Shown here: one piece after another, positions 1 to 17,259 of the stretch
Layout of the letters: each line of letters starts with the position of its first letter
Position numbering within the stretch: position 1 is the stretch's first letter
DNA from: Brasenia schreberi
Taxonomy: Eukaryota; Streptophyta; Magnoliopsida; Nymphaeales; Cabombaceae
DNA length: 64,000 nucleotides
Assembly: GCA_036023115.1 (NCBI GenBank)
Contig: JAYKKT010000064.1
Span: 8,068,501 to 8,132,500, forward strand
Direction of reading: 5' to 3'
Position numbers and translations under genes: made by a program
Notes under the pieces: generated by a model
Databases searched by the model: none
Told to the model about the DNA's origin: nothing
Seen by the model: the letters and a program-made list of their open reading frames with translations, nothing else

Positions 1-1300
<1,300 letters not shown>

Positions 1301-1310
1301 CCAGACAAAG

Positions 1311-1447
1311 TTAGGGTTTTTGCATCTCATCCGTCACCGTTGATCTGAAACCCTTTCCCACGATCTCAGCCTTCCGATCACAGGCCACCCACATATAGAC
1401 ATCGGAAACTCGCCTTGTTCTCCCAGTCTCTCCTTAGGGTTAGGGTT
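1311..1447 (+). promoter_or_regulatory. telo-box motifs upstream of RPS3
   Basis: TTAGGGTTTT occurs at 1311-1320 and a double TTAGGGTTAGGGTT at 1434-1447, the second 46 bases before the ATG at 1494. Telo-boxes (AAACCCTAA) are a known hallmark of plant ribosomal-protein and other translation-related gene promoters and 5' leaders, where they raise expression in dividing cells. Their role here is inferred from family knowledge. Confidence 0.65.
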
Positions 1448-1493
1448 CTGCCGAGAGATTTCGATCGATCAACCACACGAGACTTTGTAGAAA

Positions 1494-5247
<3,754 letters not shown>

Positions 5248-5249
5248 AA

Positions 5250-7022
5250 CTTTTCTACTTTGTGGCAATTTATTTTCTGATATCGGGAGGTATGCCTTTT
5301 GTAGTTCCATGGAGCAGCTTAATGTCATCGCTCTTTCTTGCTTGTCTGCTTTTAGATGAAGTTTTGATCATGCATCCTGACAATTTCCTATTGTAAGGTG
5401 TATTAAGGTGTAATTGCTTGTCCATTTCAACTGCTTTCTAGGCTCAGTTTGCGGACAAACGATGTATTATTTCCAACCATAAATTGTTGTGTTGGGTTCA
5501 GAAATTTATGATAATATCTCGTTGGCGTGATTATCAACACAATCATAGAAAGGTAGTTGGTGCCCAAAAACAAGGATTTGGGTGCAAATTGATGAAACTT
5601 TAGTACTGAAGACGGGGTGGTGTTTCAAATCCATGATGACAACCCGAGTGCGTTCTATCTTTGTTTCAAATCCTCGACTACACGTGTGCCGACGTTCAGG
5701 GTCGAAGGTCTATTATACTCTCTCTCTCTCTCTTTGTGTGTTTGTAGTTGATGCGGAATTGATCATATTGATTCAATATTCGTTTCCCCCCTCTTTTTGT
5801 TGGTGTGGAGTTGATCAAATTGGGATTCGAAACTAACGTTCTTCGGAACAACAATTCACAGAAACAGTATATTAGTGATGGTGTTGGCAATGCAAAAATG
5901 TTTCAATAGCAAGATATCAAATTTGTTGTTTCCGAACAATGGTCCACAGAATCAGTGTTTGGGGACAGTATTGGCAATGCAAAATGAGCCAAATTCAAGA
6001 TTCATTTCCTATAGTTGTTGCGAAGACGAGGATTTCAGCACTCTGTTGACGCAATTGCACAGAGTCTAATCAGTGGGAGCTGCTTAAAAGACGACCTCTC
6101 CCAAACACATTCGAATGGTAGCGATGCTTGCATCTCAAAAAGAGGAAGCAAAACTTCCCTTTGAGGAGCATATATTTTCTTGGTATTATTGACGATCCCA
6201 TGTTTGACGATCCTCATACCAATCTGTCTTTCTTTAATTGAAGGACTTTTGAATTCAAACATCTTCTGTTAACAACCAAGGACATAAATATTTTCCCCCT
6301 TTTGCATTTTGCGTACCGGTTTTACCAAAACCATGCTCTCACCAAATCGTGGTGATCTTACATCGGTAAGTGGTTTCCTCCAAAACCATGAATTTGGAGC
6401 ATGGCTGATGGTCTGAACAGACTAACAAAATTCCGTTCTTTGAAAACCATGATGACACCTTAAGCGTGGAATATTTGGTATCCATGAAGCCATGATCTAA
6501 ATATGGTTAATCAGGCTTTGTTTGGAAATAGGGAAACATGTGAGGTAATGTTCTTACTCTATGTGCGGCACTTTGGCAATCTTCTGTTGCTTTAGAACAC
6601 AAATTTTACAAAAGCAGTGGATTGGGGATGGTATTGGGAATATGGGAATAGTAATCGGGGACGGTTTTGGCAATGCAGAACCAGTCGAATTCAAGATTCA
6701 ATTAGCTATAGTTGTTGCAAAACCCAGGATTTGGGTGTAATATTGATGCAATTCCCCAACAGACTAATTAATGGAACTATTTGAAAGCTAGATGGAAGCT
6801 CATTCTAATTTTGGAAGCTATGCTTGGGTTTATAAAATAGGACCTAAGGCTGCCCTGTGACTGTGCAATGATCAAGTTCTCGACATTTTCTTGGTATTGT
6901 TGAGAATCTCATCGAGGTGATTGAGGTCCTCATACTGGTCTATCTACTTTTATTTAACTGAAAGAACATTATGTTGGACAATCAAGAAGCATAAACTTCT
7001 TCCTCTTTTGCATACTGCTTAC
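5250..7022. repeat. Diverged direct duplication between RPS3 and the RPA1 remnant
   Basis: No gene is recognised. A block of roughly 400 bp at about 5850-6265 recurs in diverged form at about 6590-6985. Shared phrases in the same order include 'ggcaatgca', 'attcaagattca', 'tatagttgttgc', 'gatgcaatt/gacgcaatt', 'ttttcttggtatt' and a final 'cctcatac...tct' stretch. A shorter third trace lies near 5563-5600 ('aggatttgggtgcaaattgatg'). I looked here for the missing RPA1 N-terminal exons and did not find them. Confidence 0.6.
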
Positions 7023-8654
7023 AGGTTTATTATGGTCTTGAACATGGAAGTCATCTCCATTGATGGCGTGGTCATTGGTGATCCAAAAGCATTTGCAGAC
7101 CCCAGCGGCAACACCACTGCTGAACATATGAAGGGAAGTTCCACCAGTCGGTCTCCACAAGTGGAATCCATGGCATCTTTGCGGAATTCTGGCAGTATAA
7201 ATAAGCTGGAAAATCCACAGAAATGATCTTTGCTCAAAACTGGGTGTTCAAGCTTGATACCTGCTTACGTTCAACGAGGGCCCATTATGAAGAATGAAGC
7301 TCCTGCTAGGATAATCCCTGTCGCTGCCCTGAATCCTTACCAGGGAAGGTGGGCAATCAAGGCCAGAGTTACGGCAAAAGGTGATATCCGTCGTTACAAC
7401 AATGCCAGGGGAGATGGTAAGGTTTTCTCTTTTGATCTTCTTGATTCTGACGGTGGAGAAATCCGTGCAACTTGTTTCAATTTGATAGTGTATCATTTCT
7501 ATGATAAGATAGAGGTTGGGAAAGTGTATGTGGTATCAAAGGGAAGCCTCAAGCCAGCACAGAAAAATTATAACTATCTGAACAATGACTGGGAGATTTT
7601 CTTGGATTCTAACTCCACTATTGGTCGTTGCATGGATGAGGATGAGTCCATACCTCAACAACATTTCTCATTTAGGACTATCTCTGAGATTGAAAGCCGT
7701 GAGAGTGCTTCGGTGGTGGATGTTATTGGGGTTGTGGACCTTGTGGTATCTGTTGGCCCATGCATCACTATATTGAGGAAGAATGGTATGAAAACTCAGC
7801 AACGAGTTCCTATGCTGAAGGATATGTCGGACAGGAGTGTTGAATTAACTCTATGGGGGAACTTTTGTAGTAAGGAAGGTCGAGAAATGCAGGATATGTA
7901 TGACTCAGGTTTCTATCCTGTTTTGGCAGTTAAGGCTGCTAGGGTGAATGATTTTAGTGGGAAGTCGGTTGGAAGTATTTCCTGTACCCAGCTGCTTATA
8001 AATCCCAATATTCAGGAAGCGCAGAGGCTAAAAGATTGGTTTGAGAAAGAGGTCAAGCTTAGCACATCACGGTCTATTTCTAGTGACTTTATGCCTCTGC
8101 ATCAAAATGAAATCCGGAAAAATATTTCACAAATTAAAGGTGAAGGGCTTGGAAGAATGGGCAAGCCAGAGGATAACAATTAGAGCAATTCTTTCTTACA
8201 TAAAGGTGGACACATTCTGTTACACAGCTTGTCCTTTGATGGTGGGTGATAGGCAATGTAGTAGGAAGGTTACCAAGTCCAATCTTGGGTTATGGCACTG
8301 TGAAAGATGCAACCAAGATTTTTCTGAGTGTGGTTGTTACAGATACATCCTTAAGGCACAGATTCAAGACCATACGGGCGTGACATGGGTTACTGCCTTC
8401 CAGGAGTCAGGAGAGGAGATATTGGGATCTTCTGCGAAGGAACTGTACCTTTTGAAACATGAAGAGAACGATGATTCTAGTTTTCAAGAAATTATAAAGG
8501 ATGCCCTTTTCAGGCAATATTTGTTCAAACTTAAAATTAAAGAGGAGGTTTATGGTGATGAGCAGCAAACCAAAGTATCATTCTTAAGGCAGAGAAATTA
8601 ATTTTCTCTATTGAGAGTAAACATCTTTTGAGTTTAATTCAGAAGAACATATGA
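7023..8654 (+). pseudogene. Replication protein A 70-kDa subunit (RPA1), 5'-truncated and frameshifted
   Basis: RPA1 is the large subunit of the eukaryotic single-stranded DNA-binding complex. Homology begins at 7023 with RFIMVLNMEVI, the linker just after the N-terminal OB fold. It continues through DBD-A (ARIIPVAALNPYQGRW, from about 7290), DBD-B (about 7660-8010) and the zinc-ribbon DBD-C (YTACPLMVGDRQC...WHCERCNQ, about 8220-8310), to a C-terminus ending near 8654. Breaks: no N-terminal domain; an in-frame TGA at 7224-7226; a loss of about 2 nt near 8152, where the family's PDW-I-T motif should be; and a further frame change near 8575 that drops the last segment (IILKAEKLIFSIESK) into another frame. 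The 5' edge coincides with a good splice acceptor (CTTACAG|G, exon from 7025). That suggests loss of upstream exons from a genomic copy, not a processed retrocopy. The bulk is well conserved, so decay is probably recent. Confidence 0.9.
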
Positions 8655-9221
8655 TATTCTATTGATGCTACCTTGGATTGGTCTGATATATGCAGCAAAG
8701 ATGAAGTCTATTTTTGGTTGTGCGGCATTGCAAAATGAAGCATGTGGCATGATGAGCATGTCACGAACTTGGGAGCCTGACCATCCTGTGGTCGGTAAAG
8801 AAACTGTGTCTTGCAGTTCTTTTGGTTACATGGAGCATTGCGAAATGTCATAGGCTTGTTCTTCAACCAGTTTTTTTATAGAATGCCATTTATGTAGCCA
8901 GTGTTCACAGGCTGACCGCTAATCACTAACTTGTTTCTCGTGACACGAGGATTGCCATGACTTGGTACAGTTTGTTCATCACTGAGACATCCATGATTGA
9001 ATGATGTTCTCTCAGTGTTGATAAAGCTATTGATATTCACGAAATTGCAGATTCCTTATTTGTTCATCCCTTTCCAGGAACACTAATTTCATTTTCTATG
9101 TACATATTTTTTATTATATAATAAAGGTATCAAATCGTCGATTGTGAGATTGAGATATAGTATTGTCCACTGACTTTTTTCTGTTTCTGAAACAAATTTA
9201 GGAATTTTAATTTATGCGACC
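8655..9221. other. Unassigned intergenic DNA
   Basis: Sequence following the RPA1 remnant up to the target-site duplication of LINE copy A. I see no gene or repeat that I can name. Confidence 0.5.
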
Positions 9222-9234
9222 GGTCTATTGCATT
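9222..9234. repeat. Left target-site duplication of LINE copy A
   Basis: GGTCTATTGCATT (13 bp), repeated exactly at 12969-12981 directly after the element's TTG-repeat tail. It fixes the boundaries of the inserted unit. Confidence 0.85.
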
Positions 9235-12200
9235 ACTTTGGGGCGTCCTTGCCTAGCGACGCGTTACAGAGCCCGAATACAGTGATAAGTAAGGGCTACT
9301 ATATTTTCGCCTAAATGTAGTGAATCAATTGCAGAGAGAGTTCTCACATCATGGACGAGTGGGTAAAGAAGTTAGTCCCACTACATTGTCACCCGAATGT
9401 AGTGAATAATTTACAAAAAGAGAGCCTTCACATTTTGAATATGGACGGATGCGTGGGGTAAGGAAACTAGTATAATAAGATTCATATTGATTCTTCGAAT
9501 ATCGGAACATTATCCGGTAAGCTAATAAAGGTGATAGATACTATGATTTCGAGAAAGATTCACATTCTATATTTAAAAGAGACAAAATGGGTTGGAGAAA
9601 AAGTAAATGAGATAGTTGATAAATGTTTTAAATTATGGTACTCAGATAAAGAAAAGGCTCGAAACAGAGTTGGTATTATCATAAATAAAAATTTAAAGGA
9701 TAGTGTAGTAGACATACAACGATATGGTGACCGAATCATGACGTTGAAATTAGTGTTAAGAGTAGAGGTTTTTAATATAGTTTGTGCTTACGGACCCAAA
9801 GTAGGACTACAAGATAGTATAAAAAAAGTTTTTGGGAAAAGTTAGATAAGGTGATTCAAAAGATTTCACAAAGGGATATGGTTTGTTTAGGAGGAGACTT
9901 AAATGGACATGTCGGTAAAGAGGCATTAGGATATCAAGGTATTCATGAAAACTTTGGTTTTGGATAAAGAAGTTAGTCCCGCTACATTGTCGCTCGAATG
10001 TAGTGAATAATTTTTAGAGAGGGTATCCGTATTTTGAGTATGGACACATATGGGGGGTAAAGAAGTTGATCCTAGATAATAAGATTCGTATTTGTTCTTG
10101 AAATATCAGAACATTATCTAATAAGCTAATGGAGGTGGTAGATACTATGATTCAGAGAAAGATTCATATTCTATGTTTAGAAGAGACAAAATGGGTTGGA
10201 AAAAAAGCAAAGGAGATAGAGGATATAGGTTTTAAATTATGTTACTCAGGTAAAGAAAAGGCTCAAAACGGAGTTGGTATTATCATAAATAAAGATTTAA
10301 AGGAGAGTGTAGTAGACATACAACGATATGGTGACCGAATCATGACGTTGAAATTAGTGTTAGGAGCATATGCTTTAAATATAGTTTATGCTTACACACC
10401 CCAAGTAGGACTAGAAGATAGTATAAAGACTTTTGGGAAGAGTTAGATAAGGTGTTTCAAAAGATTTCACAAAGGGAGATGATTTGTTTAGAAGGAGTTT
10501 TAAGTGGACATGTCGGTAAAGAGGCATTAGGATATCAAGGGATTCATGGAAACTTTGGTTTTGGGGATATAAATGAGGAAGGTAGGGAGATTTTTAAATT
10601 TTGCTATGGCATTTGATCTCTTTATAGTCAGTACAATCTTCAAAAAATGAGATGAACATTACTTATAAGAGTGGCTTATCACAAACACAAATTTATTACT
10701 TTATTTGTATAAAAAAAGATAGAGCGTGTTGTAAAGATTGTGAGGTAATTCCAGGAGAAAGCTTAACCACCCACCATCGACTTTTAGTTATGGATTTACA
10801 AATAAAAAAATAGACAAAGAAGAAAAGAGTGCATCGAGCTATTTGGACTAAATGGTGGAACCTTAAAAGCGAGAAAAAAGATTTATTTAAAAGAAAGTCC
10901 TTCAAGGAGACGTTTGGAATTATGTTGGTACACCCTGTGATATGTGGAACAATATGGCTATACATATTAAGAAAGTGGCGAAAGATGTGTTAGGTGTATC
11001 TAAGGGAGGTGTACCGACACAAAAAGAAGCTTGGTGGTGGAGTGAAGTAGTGCAAAATAAAATCAAGGCAAAGAGAGCATGTTACAAATTACATTATACT
11101 AAGAAAACTAGTGAAACTTTAGAGGCTTATAAGAAAGCAAATAAGGAAGTGAAAAAGGCCGTGAGTAAAGAAAAAGCTAAAATTTGGGAGGATTTATATA
11201 AAAAACTCAACTCAAAAGAGGGTAAAAGAGATATTTTTAGGACAGCTAGGGCTAGAGATAAGAAAACTAAAGATCTTAATTATGTTAGATGCATAAAAAA
11301 CGTTGAAGCGATTCAAAAGATATAAGAAATAGCTATGGTAAATGATGATAAAAGAAATAGATGAAAAAAATATTTTATAAGCTTTTTAATAAAAATAAAG
11401 ATGTTAGTATTAGCTTAGGAGAGTTAGCCAAATCAGAAAAGTATATAAACCACAACTTCTACCGACGTATTCAAAAGAATGAAGTCAAAGAGGCTCTTAA
11501 ACATATGAAGGGTGGTAAATCGGTAGGACCAAACAATATTCCTACAGAAGTTTGGAAAATACTAGGAGAAATAGGAATCACTTAGCTCAAGGACTATTTA
11601 ATGAAATATGGAGAAACCAAAAGATGCTCGAGGAATGGAGAGCGAGTACACTTATACCCATATATAATAACAAGGGAGACATTCAGAATTGTAAGAATTA
11701 TCGAGGTATCAAGTTAATGAACTATACTATGAAATTGTGGGAAAGAATTATCGAACGTAGGTTAAGACAAGTATAAAGTACAGCAGAAAACCAATTTGGA
11801 TTCATGCCAGGCAGATCTACTCTTGAAGCGATTCACCTTTTGAGACGCCTTATGGAATATTTTAGAGCAAAAAAGAAAGACCTTCACATGATATTTATTG
11901 GTCTAGAAAAAACTTATATTAGGGTATCGAGGGAGGTTCTTTGGAGAACCTTAGAAAACAGAGGTATCCCATTGACATACATTAACCTTATAAGAGACAT
12001 CTACGATGGTGCAAAAACATGTGTGAGGACTTAGAAGGAATGACAGACTTCTTTGAAGTTAATATTGGGTTAAATCAAGGATCAACTTTAAGTCCATGCT
12101 TATTTATAATGGTGATTGATGAGTTAACAAAACATATTCAAGATGAAGTACATTGGGGTATGTTATTTGAAGATGACATTGTGTTAGTGGAGGAGTGAAA

Positions 12201-12968
12201 AAATTAATAGAAAATTGGAACTATGGAGAGAAACATTAGAAAGCAAAGGCCTCCAACTTAGTAGAACAAAGACAAAATATATGTAATGTAAGTTTGATCA
12301 TTTGATTACTTCAGAGGATATAGAAATTAAAATTGGCTCACATTGCATCCCCCAAAAGAAAAGTTTTAAATAACTAGGATCAATTTTTAAGAGTGATGGA
12401 AGAATTGATGGAGATGTTACGCATAGAATTAATGATGGTTGGTTAAAATGGAGAGGAGCATTCGGTATTCTTTGTGATGAGAAGATACCATTAAAGTTAA
12501 AAGATAAATATTATAGAGTAACAATTAGACTTGCCATGTTTTATTGTTCTGAGGGTTAGGCAATTAATCATCAACATGTACAAAAGATGTGTGTGACAGA
12601 AATGAAGATGTTGAGATGGATGAGTGGTTATCCAAGAAAAGACCGTATACATAATGAGGTTATTATAAACAAATTAGGAGTGACACCAATAGAGGATAAA
12701 ATGAGAGAATATTGTTTAAGATGGTTTGGACATATAGAAAGAAGATCGAAAGAAGAAACTATAAGAAGGAACGAAAAACTAAATTTGAAAAGTATTAAAA
12801 GAGGTAGAGGACGACCACAAAAGTGTTGGAAAGAAACAATAAAGAATGATCTAGCTTATTGTAAGTTAACTGCTAACATGGCACACGATAGGGATATGTG
12901 GAAACAAAGAATCCATGTAGCCGACCCCGTCTAGTATGGGAAAAGGCTTAGTTGTAGTTGTTGTTGTT
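9235..12968 (+). mobile_element. RTE-clade LINE copy A with tandemly duplicated 5' region
   Basis: Non-LTR retrotransposon of the plant RTE type. It encodes an apurinic-like endonuclease (KIHILCLEETKWVG, GDLNGHVGKEALGYQ) and a reverse transcriptase, then the C-terminal block MFYGSECW-type...RWFGHIERRSKEE, and ends in CCCGTCTAGTATGGGAAAAG plus TTG repeats. It starts about 140 bp inside the element compared with copy B. The order is odd: a first segment, 9235 to about 9966, runs from the leader to GNFGF-like endonuclease sequence. It then restarts at the leader sequence 'aagaagttagtcccgctac' (9967) and continues to the 3' end. Reading frames are broken by many stops. The RT active-site motif reads FEDD at about 12170 instead of FADD. 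It cannot encode a working protein. Confidence 0.9.
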
Positions 12969-12981
12969 GGTCTATTGCATT
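12969..12981. repeat. Right target-site duplication of LINE copy A
   Basis: GGTCTATTGCATT, identical to 9222-9234. Confidence 0.85.
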
Positions 12982-13679
12982 CTGTTCATTGCATTTTATG
13001 TTTGGGTACATTATACGCTTATCGATGTGTATCAACGCATGTTACTATGTTTTAGTTTCTGCCTCCTCCGTCAAGTTAATGTTGGCCCTCTTGCTGCGGA
13101 CACGAAATGTTACCAGTAAGTGATGCACGAGTCAGCGTGCAAGGCATATTACTCTACACTGAAGCTGAAAATTCGGAGATAGTGGAACTCCACTTTAAAT
13201 ACAGCAGCAGCAAGAATCATTTCTACAGCTTAGGCTTAGGGGTTCACAGCATCCAGGGAAGCATTTGCTTTAACAGAATATTAGTTGATAAATCTTTCTA
13301 TTGCAGTAGTCTCATGGAGCACTTTAATTGAGTTTTAGATCAACACTAGAGCAAAAGATAATCACCACTATATGTGGATATTTGTGGTAAACAGAAGCCC
13401 ATTGTTGCCAATGATAGCAGATAGAAACGAAGTTCCATTAGTGCTGTAAGCATTCAGTAATCAGCAGCAGGCTTCAAATGCATACAAGAGATGAAAATGA
13501 TATAGAAGTTTAGCATATGATTGGGGATTCAGTAGACGATTCAGACCTGGACTATGGGTAGTAGAATTATTAAAGCAGATGATGGAGTAATTCAGCAAAG
13601 GAAGCCACCTCACGAAACTTTGGCTCGCAAAATATCTCCTTCAATTGCGTGAGATTGATGCAACAACCATGAAAAGGAT
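12982..13679. other. Unassigned DNA between LINE copies A and B
   Basis: About 700 bp of unique-looking sequence continuing the pre-insertion host sequence. A short open stretch at 13107-13331 has no family that I recognise. Nothing else is supported. Confidence 0.45.
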
Positions 13680-13695
13680 TTAGTAAAAAGTCATT
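13680..13695. repeat. Left target-site duplication of LINE copy B
   Basis: TTAGTAAAAAGTCATT (16 bp), repeated exactly at 16960-16975. Confidence 0.9.
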
Positions 13696-16600
13696 ACAAC
13701 AACAACAACAACAACTAAGCCTTTTCTCATACTAGACGGGGTCGGCTACATGGATTCTTTGTTTCCACAGATCCCTATCTTGTGCCATGTTAGCAGTTAA
13801 CTCCCAATAAGCTAGATCGTTCTTGTTTCTTTCCAACACTTTTGTGGTCGTCCTCTACCTCTTTTAATACTTTCTAAATTTGGTTTTTCTAACCTTCTTA
13901 TAGGTTCTTCTTTTGATCTTCTTTCTATATGTCCAAACCATCTTAAACGATGTTCTCTCATTTTATCCTCTATTGGTGCCACTCCTACTTTGTTTCTAAT
14001 AACCTCATTATGTATACGGTCTTTTCTTGTATGACCACTCATCCATCTCAACATCTTCATTTCTATCACAGACATCTTTTGTACATGTTGATGATTAACT
14101 GACCAACACTCAGAACCATAAAACATGACAGGCCTAATTGCTGCTCTATAATATTTACCTTTTAATTTTAATGGTATCTTCTTATCACAAAGAATACCCG
14201 ATGCTCCTCTCCATTTTAACCAACTAGCATTAATTCTATGTGTAACATCTCCATCAATTCTTCCATCACTCTGAAAAATTGACCCTAGGTATTTAAAACT
14301 TTCCTTCTGAGGAATGCAATATGTGCCAATTTTAATTTTTATGCCCTCTGAAGTAACCAAATGATCAAACTTACATTCCATATATTCTGTCTTTGTTCTA
14401 CTAAGTCGGAGGCCTTTGCTTTCTAATGTTTCTCTCCATAGTTCCAATTTTCTATTAACTTTTTCCTTAGACTCCTCCACTAATACAATGTCATCTGCAA
14501 ATAACATACACCAAGGTACTTCATCTTGAATATGTTTTGTTAACTCATCCATCACCATTATAAATAAGTATGAACTTAAAGTTGATCCTTGATGTAACCC
14601 AATATTAACTTCAAAGAAGTGTGTCGTTCCTTCATGAGTCCTCACACATGTTTTTGCACATCATAAATGTCTCTTATAAGGTTAATATATGTCAATGGGA
14701 TACCTCTTTTTTCCAAAGTTCTCCAAAGAACCTCCCTCAGTACCCTATCATAAGCTTTTTCTAAATCAATAAATATGTGAAGGTCTTTCTTTCTTGCTCT
14801 AAAATGTTCCACAAGACGTCTCAAAAGGTGAATCGCTTCAATAGTAGATCTGCATGACATGAACCCAAATTGGTTCTCTGTTGTACTTGATACTTGTCTT
14901 AACCTACGTTTGATAATTATTTCCCATAATTTCATAGTATGGCTCGTTAACTTGATACCTCGATAATTTGTACAATTTTGAATGTCTCCCTTGTTCTTAT
15001 ATATGGGTATAAGTGTACTTGCTCTCCATTCCTCGGGCATCTTTTGGTTTTTCCATATTTCATTAAATAGTCTTGTGAGCCAAGTGATTCCTATTTCTCC
15101 TAGTATTTTCCAAACTTCTATAGGAATATTATCTGGTCCTACCAATTTACCACCCTTCATATGTTTAAGAGCCTCTTTGACTTCATTCTTTTGAATACGT
15201 CGGTATAAATTGTGGTTTATATACTTTTCTGAGTTGGCTAAATCTCCTAAACTAATACTAACATCTTTATTTTCATTAAAAAGATTATAAAAATAGTTTT
15301 TCCATCTATTTCTTATATCATCATTTGACACTAAAATTTTTTTATGCTCATCTTTTATGCATCTAACATAATTAAGATATTTAGTTTTCTTATCTCTAGC
15401 CCTAGCTATCCTAAAAATATCTCTTTCACCCTCTTTTGAGTTGAGTTTTTTATATAAGTCCTCCCAAATCTTAGCTTTTGCATTACTAACAACCTTTTTT
15501 GCTTCCTTTTTTGCTTTCTTATAAGCCTCTAAAGTTTCACTAGTTTTCTTAGTATAATGTAATTTGTAACATGCCCTCTTTGCCTTGATTTTATTTTGTA
15601 CTACTTCACTCCACCACCAAGCTTCTTTTTGTGCTGGTACACCTCCCTTAGATACCCCTAACACATCTTTCGCAACTTTCCTAATATGTATAGCCATATT
15701 GTTCCACATATCACAGGGTGTGCCAACATAATTCCAAACATCTCCTTGCAGGACTTTCTGTTTAAATATATCTTCTTTCTCGCTTTTGAGGTTCCACCAT
15801 TTAGTCCGAATAGCTCGATGCACTCTTTTCTTCTTTGTCCACTTTTTTATTTGTAAATCCATAACTAAAATTCGATGTTGGGTGGTTAAGCTTTCTCTTG
15901 GAATTACCTTACAATCTTTACAACACACTCTATCTTTTTTTTACAAATAAAGTAGTCAATTTGTGTTTGTGATAAGCCACTCTTATAAGTAATTAAATGT
16001 TAATCTCGTTTTTTGAAGATTGTATTGACTATAAAGAGATCAAATGCCATAGCAAAATTTAAAATCTCCCTACCTTCCTCATTTACATCCCCAAAACCAA
16101 AGTTTCCATGAATCTCTTGATATCCTAATGCCTCTTTACCGACATGTCCATTTAAATCTCCTCCTAAACAAATCATATCCATTTGTGGTATCTTTTGAAA
16201 CACCTTATCTAACTCTTCCCAAAAAACTGTCTTTATACTATTTTCTAGTCCTACTTGTGGTGCGTAAGCACAAACTATATTCAAAACCTCTGCTCCTAAC
16301 ACTAATTTCAATGTCATGATTCAGTCACCATATCGTTGTATGTCTACTGCACTCTCCTTTAAATCTTTATTTATGATAATACCAACTCTGTTTCGAGCCT
16401 TTTCTTTACCTGAGTACTATAATTTAAAACCTATATCCTCTATCTCCTTTGCTTTTTCTCCAACCCATTTTGTCTCTTGTAAACATAAAATATGAATCTT
16501 TCTCCGAATCATAGTATCTACCACCTCCATTAGCTTACCGGATAATATTCTGATATTCCAAGAACCAATACGAATCTTATTATCTAGGACTAGCTTCCTT

Positions 16601-16959
16601 ACCCCCACATCCGTCCATAATGAAAATACAGAGACCCTTTCTGAAAATTTTTCACTAAGGCGACAATGTAGCGGTACTAACTTCTTTACCCACACCCATC
16701 TATGATGTGGGAACCCTCTCTGCAATTGATTCACTACATTCGGGCGAAAATGTAGTGGCCCTTGCTTACTTCTTACTGCATCTGGCTCTGTAGCACGTCG
16801 CTAGGCGGGGACGCCCCAAAGCAATGCTCATAATTTTTGTAATCCATGTTATAAAAATCCGACGAAGTTTTACGCTGGCTGTCGGAAGCCTAACACAACT
16901 CTCCTCTTTTATCCGGGCTTGGGACCGGCAATGCATGGGTGATCCTTACATGAGCAGAG
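13696..16959 (-). mobile_element. RTE-clade LINE copy B, near full length
   Basis: The best preserved copy, about 3.26 kb, read on the minus strand. Its 3' end is at 13696 (ACAAC repeats are the complement of the TTG tail, followed by the complement of CCCGTCTAGTATG). Its 5' leader reaches 16959, just inside an exact 16-bp target duplication. The leader carries the conserved phrase GGCGTCCCCGCCTAGCGACG, shared by copies A, C and D in variant form. It is the best template in this window for what the intact family looked like. Confidence 0.95.
13812..16734 (-). pseudogene. LINE copy B endonuclease-reverse transcriptase ORF, interrupted
   Basis: Polyprotein of an RTE-type LINE, acting in target-primed reverse transcription. 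In order: endonuclease (IGSWNIRILSGK, LCLQETKWVG, CLGGDLNGHVGKEALGYQ, SGLSQTQIDYF), a linker rich in K/E, then reverse transcriptase (WRASTLIPIYKNKGD, NYRGIKL, ENQFGF, FIDLEKAYDRV, HQGSTLSSYLF and the catalytic [13 protein letters not shown]) and the RTE C-terminal block (MFYGSECW, EMKMLRWMSG, LRWFGHIERRSKEE). Damage: stop codons at about 16415, 16318 and 15998; a frame change in an A-run near 15945; and a one-base loss at about 14645, where DGAKTCV becomes DVQKHV. Longest remaining frames are 14642-15928 and 13812-14645. All key RT motifs including FADD remain. Plant databases often mislabel such ORFs 'craniofacial development protein 2-like'. Confidence 0.92.
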
Positions 16960-16975
16960 TTAGTAAAAAGTCATT
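16960..16975. repeat. Right target-site duplication of LINE copy B
   Basis: TTAGTAAAAAGTCATT, identical to 13680-13695. Confidence 0.9.
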
Positions 16976-17126
16976 TTTTTAAAAAACTTAAAGAAGCATA
17001 ATTATCATCTATTTGCTTGGTCATGATATGTTTAAGATGGTGCACCTTCATCATTCTAAATACATGTGGAAACTATCCTTCAGCAATCAAGGTTTTGTGA
17101 TATATTGGTACTTGGCCTAAAATGTT

Positions 17127-17258
17127 AGAAGTGAAAGAGGAAGATCACAAAAGTGTTAGAAGAAAACATTAAAGAGATCTAGCTTTTGTTGAGTTAACTA
17201 TTAGCATGACACATGTAGCTTACTCATCTAGTATGGGAAAAGGCTTAGTTGTTGTTTC
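17127..17258 (+). mobile_element. Old 3'-end fragment of an RTE LINE
   Basis: About 130 bp resembling the last part of the LINE ('gatcacaaaagtgttagaag', 'gatctagctttt', 'gagttaac') and ending in the diagnostic CTAGTATGGGAAAAGGCTTAG plus a short TTG run. It is more diverged than copies A-E. No target duplication was identified. Confidence 0.75.
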
Positions 17259-17259
17259 A

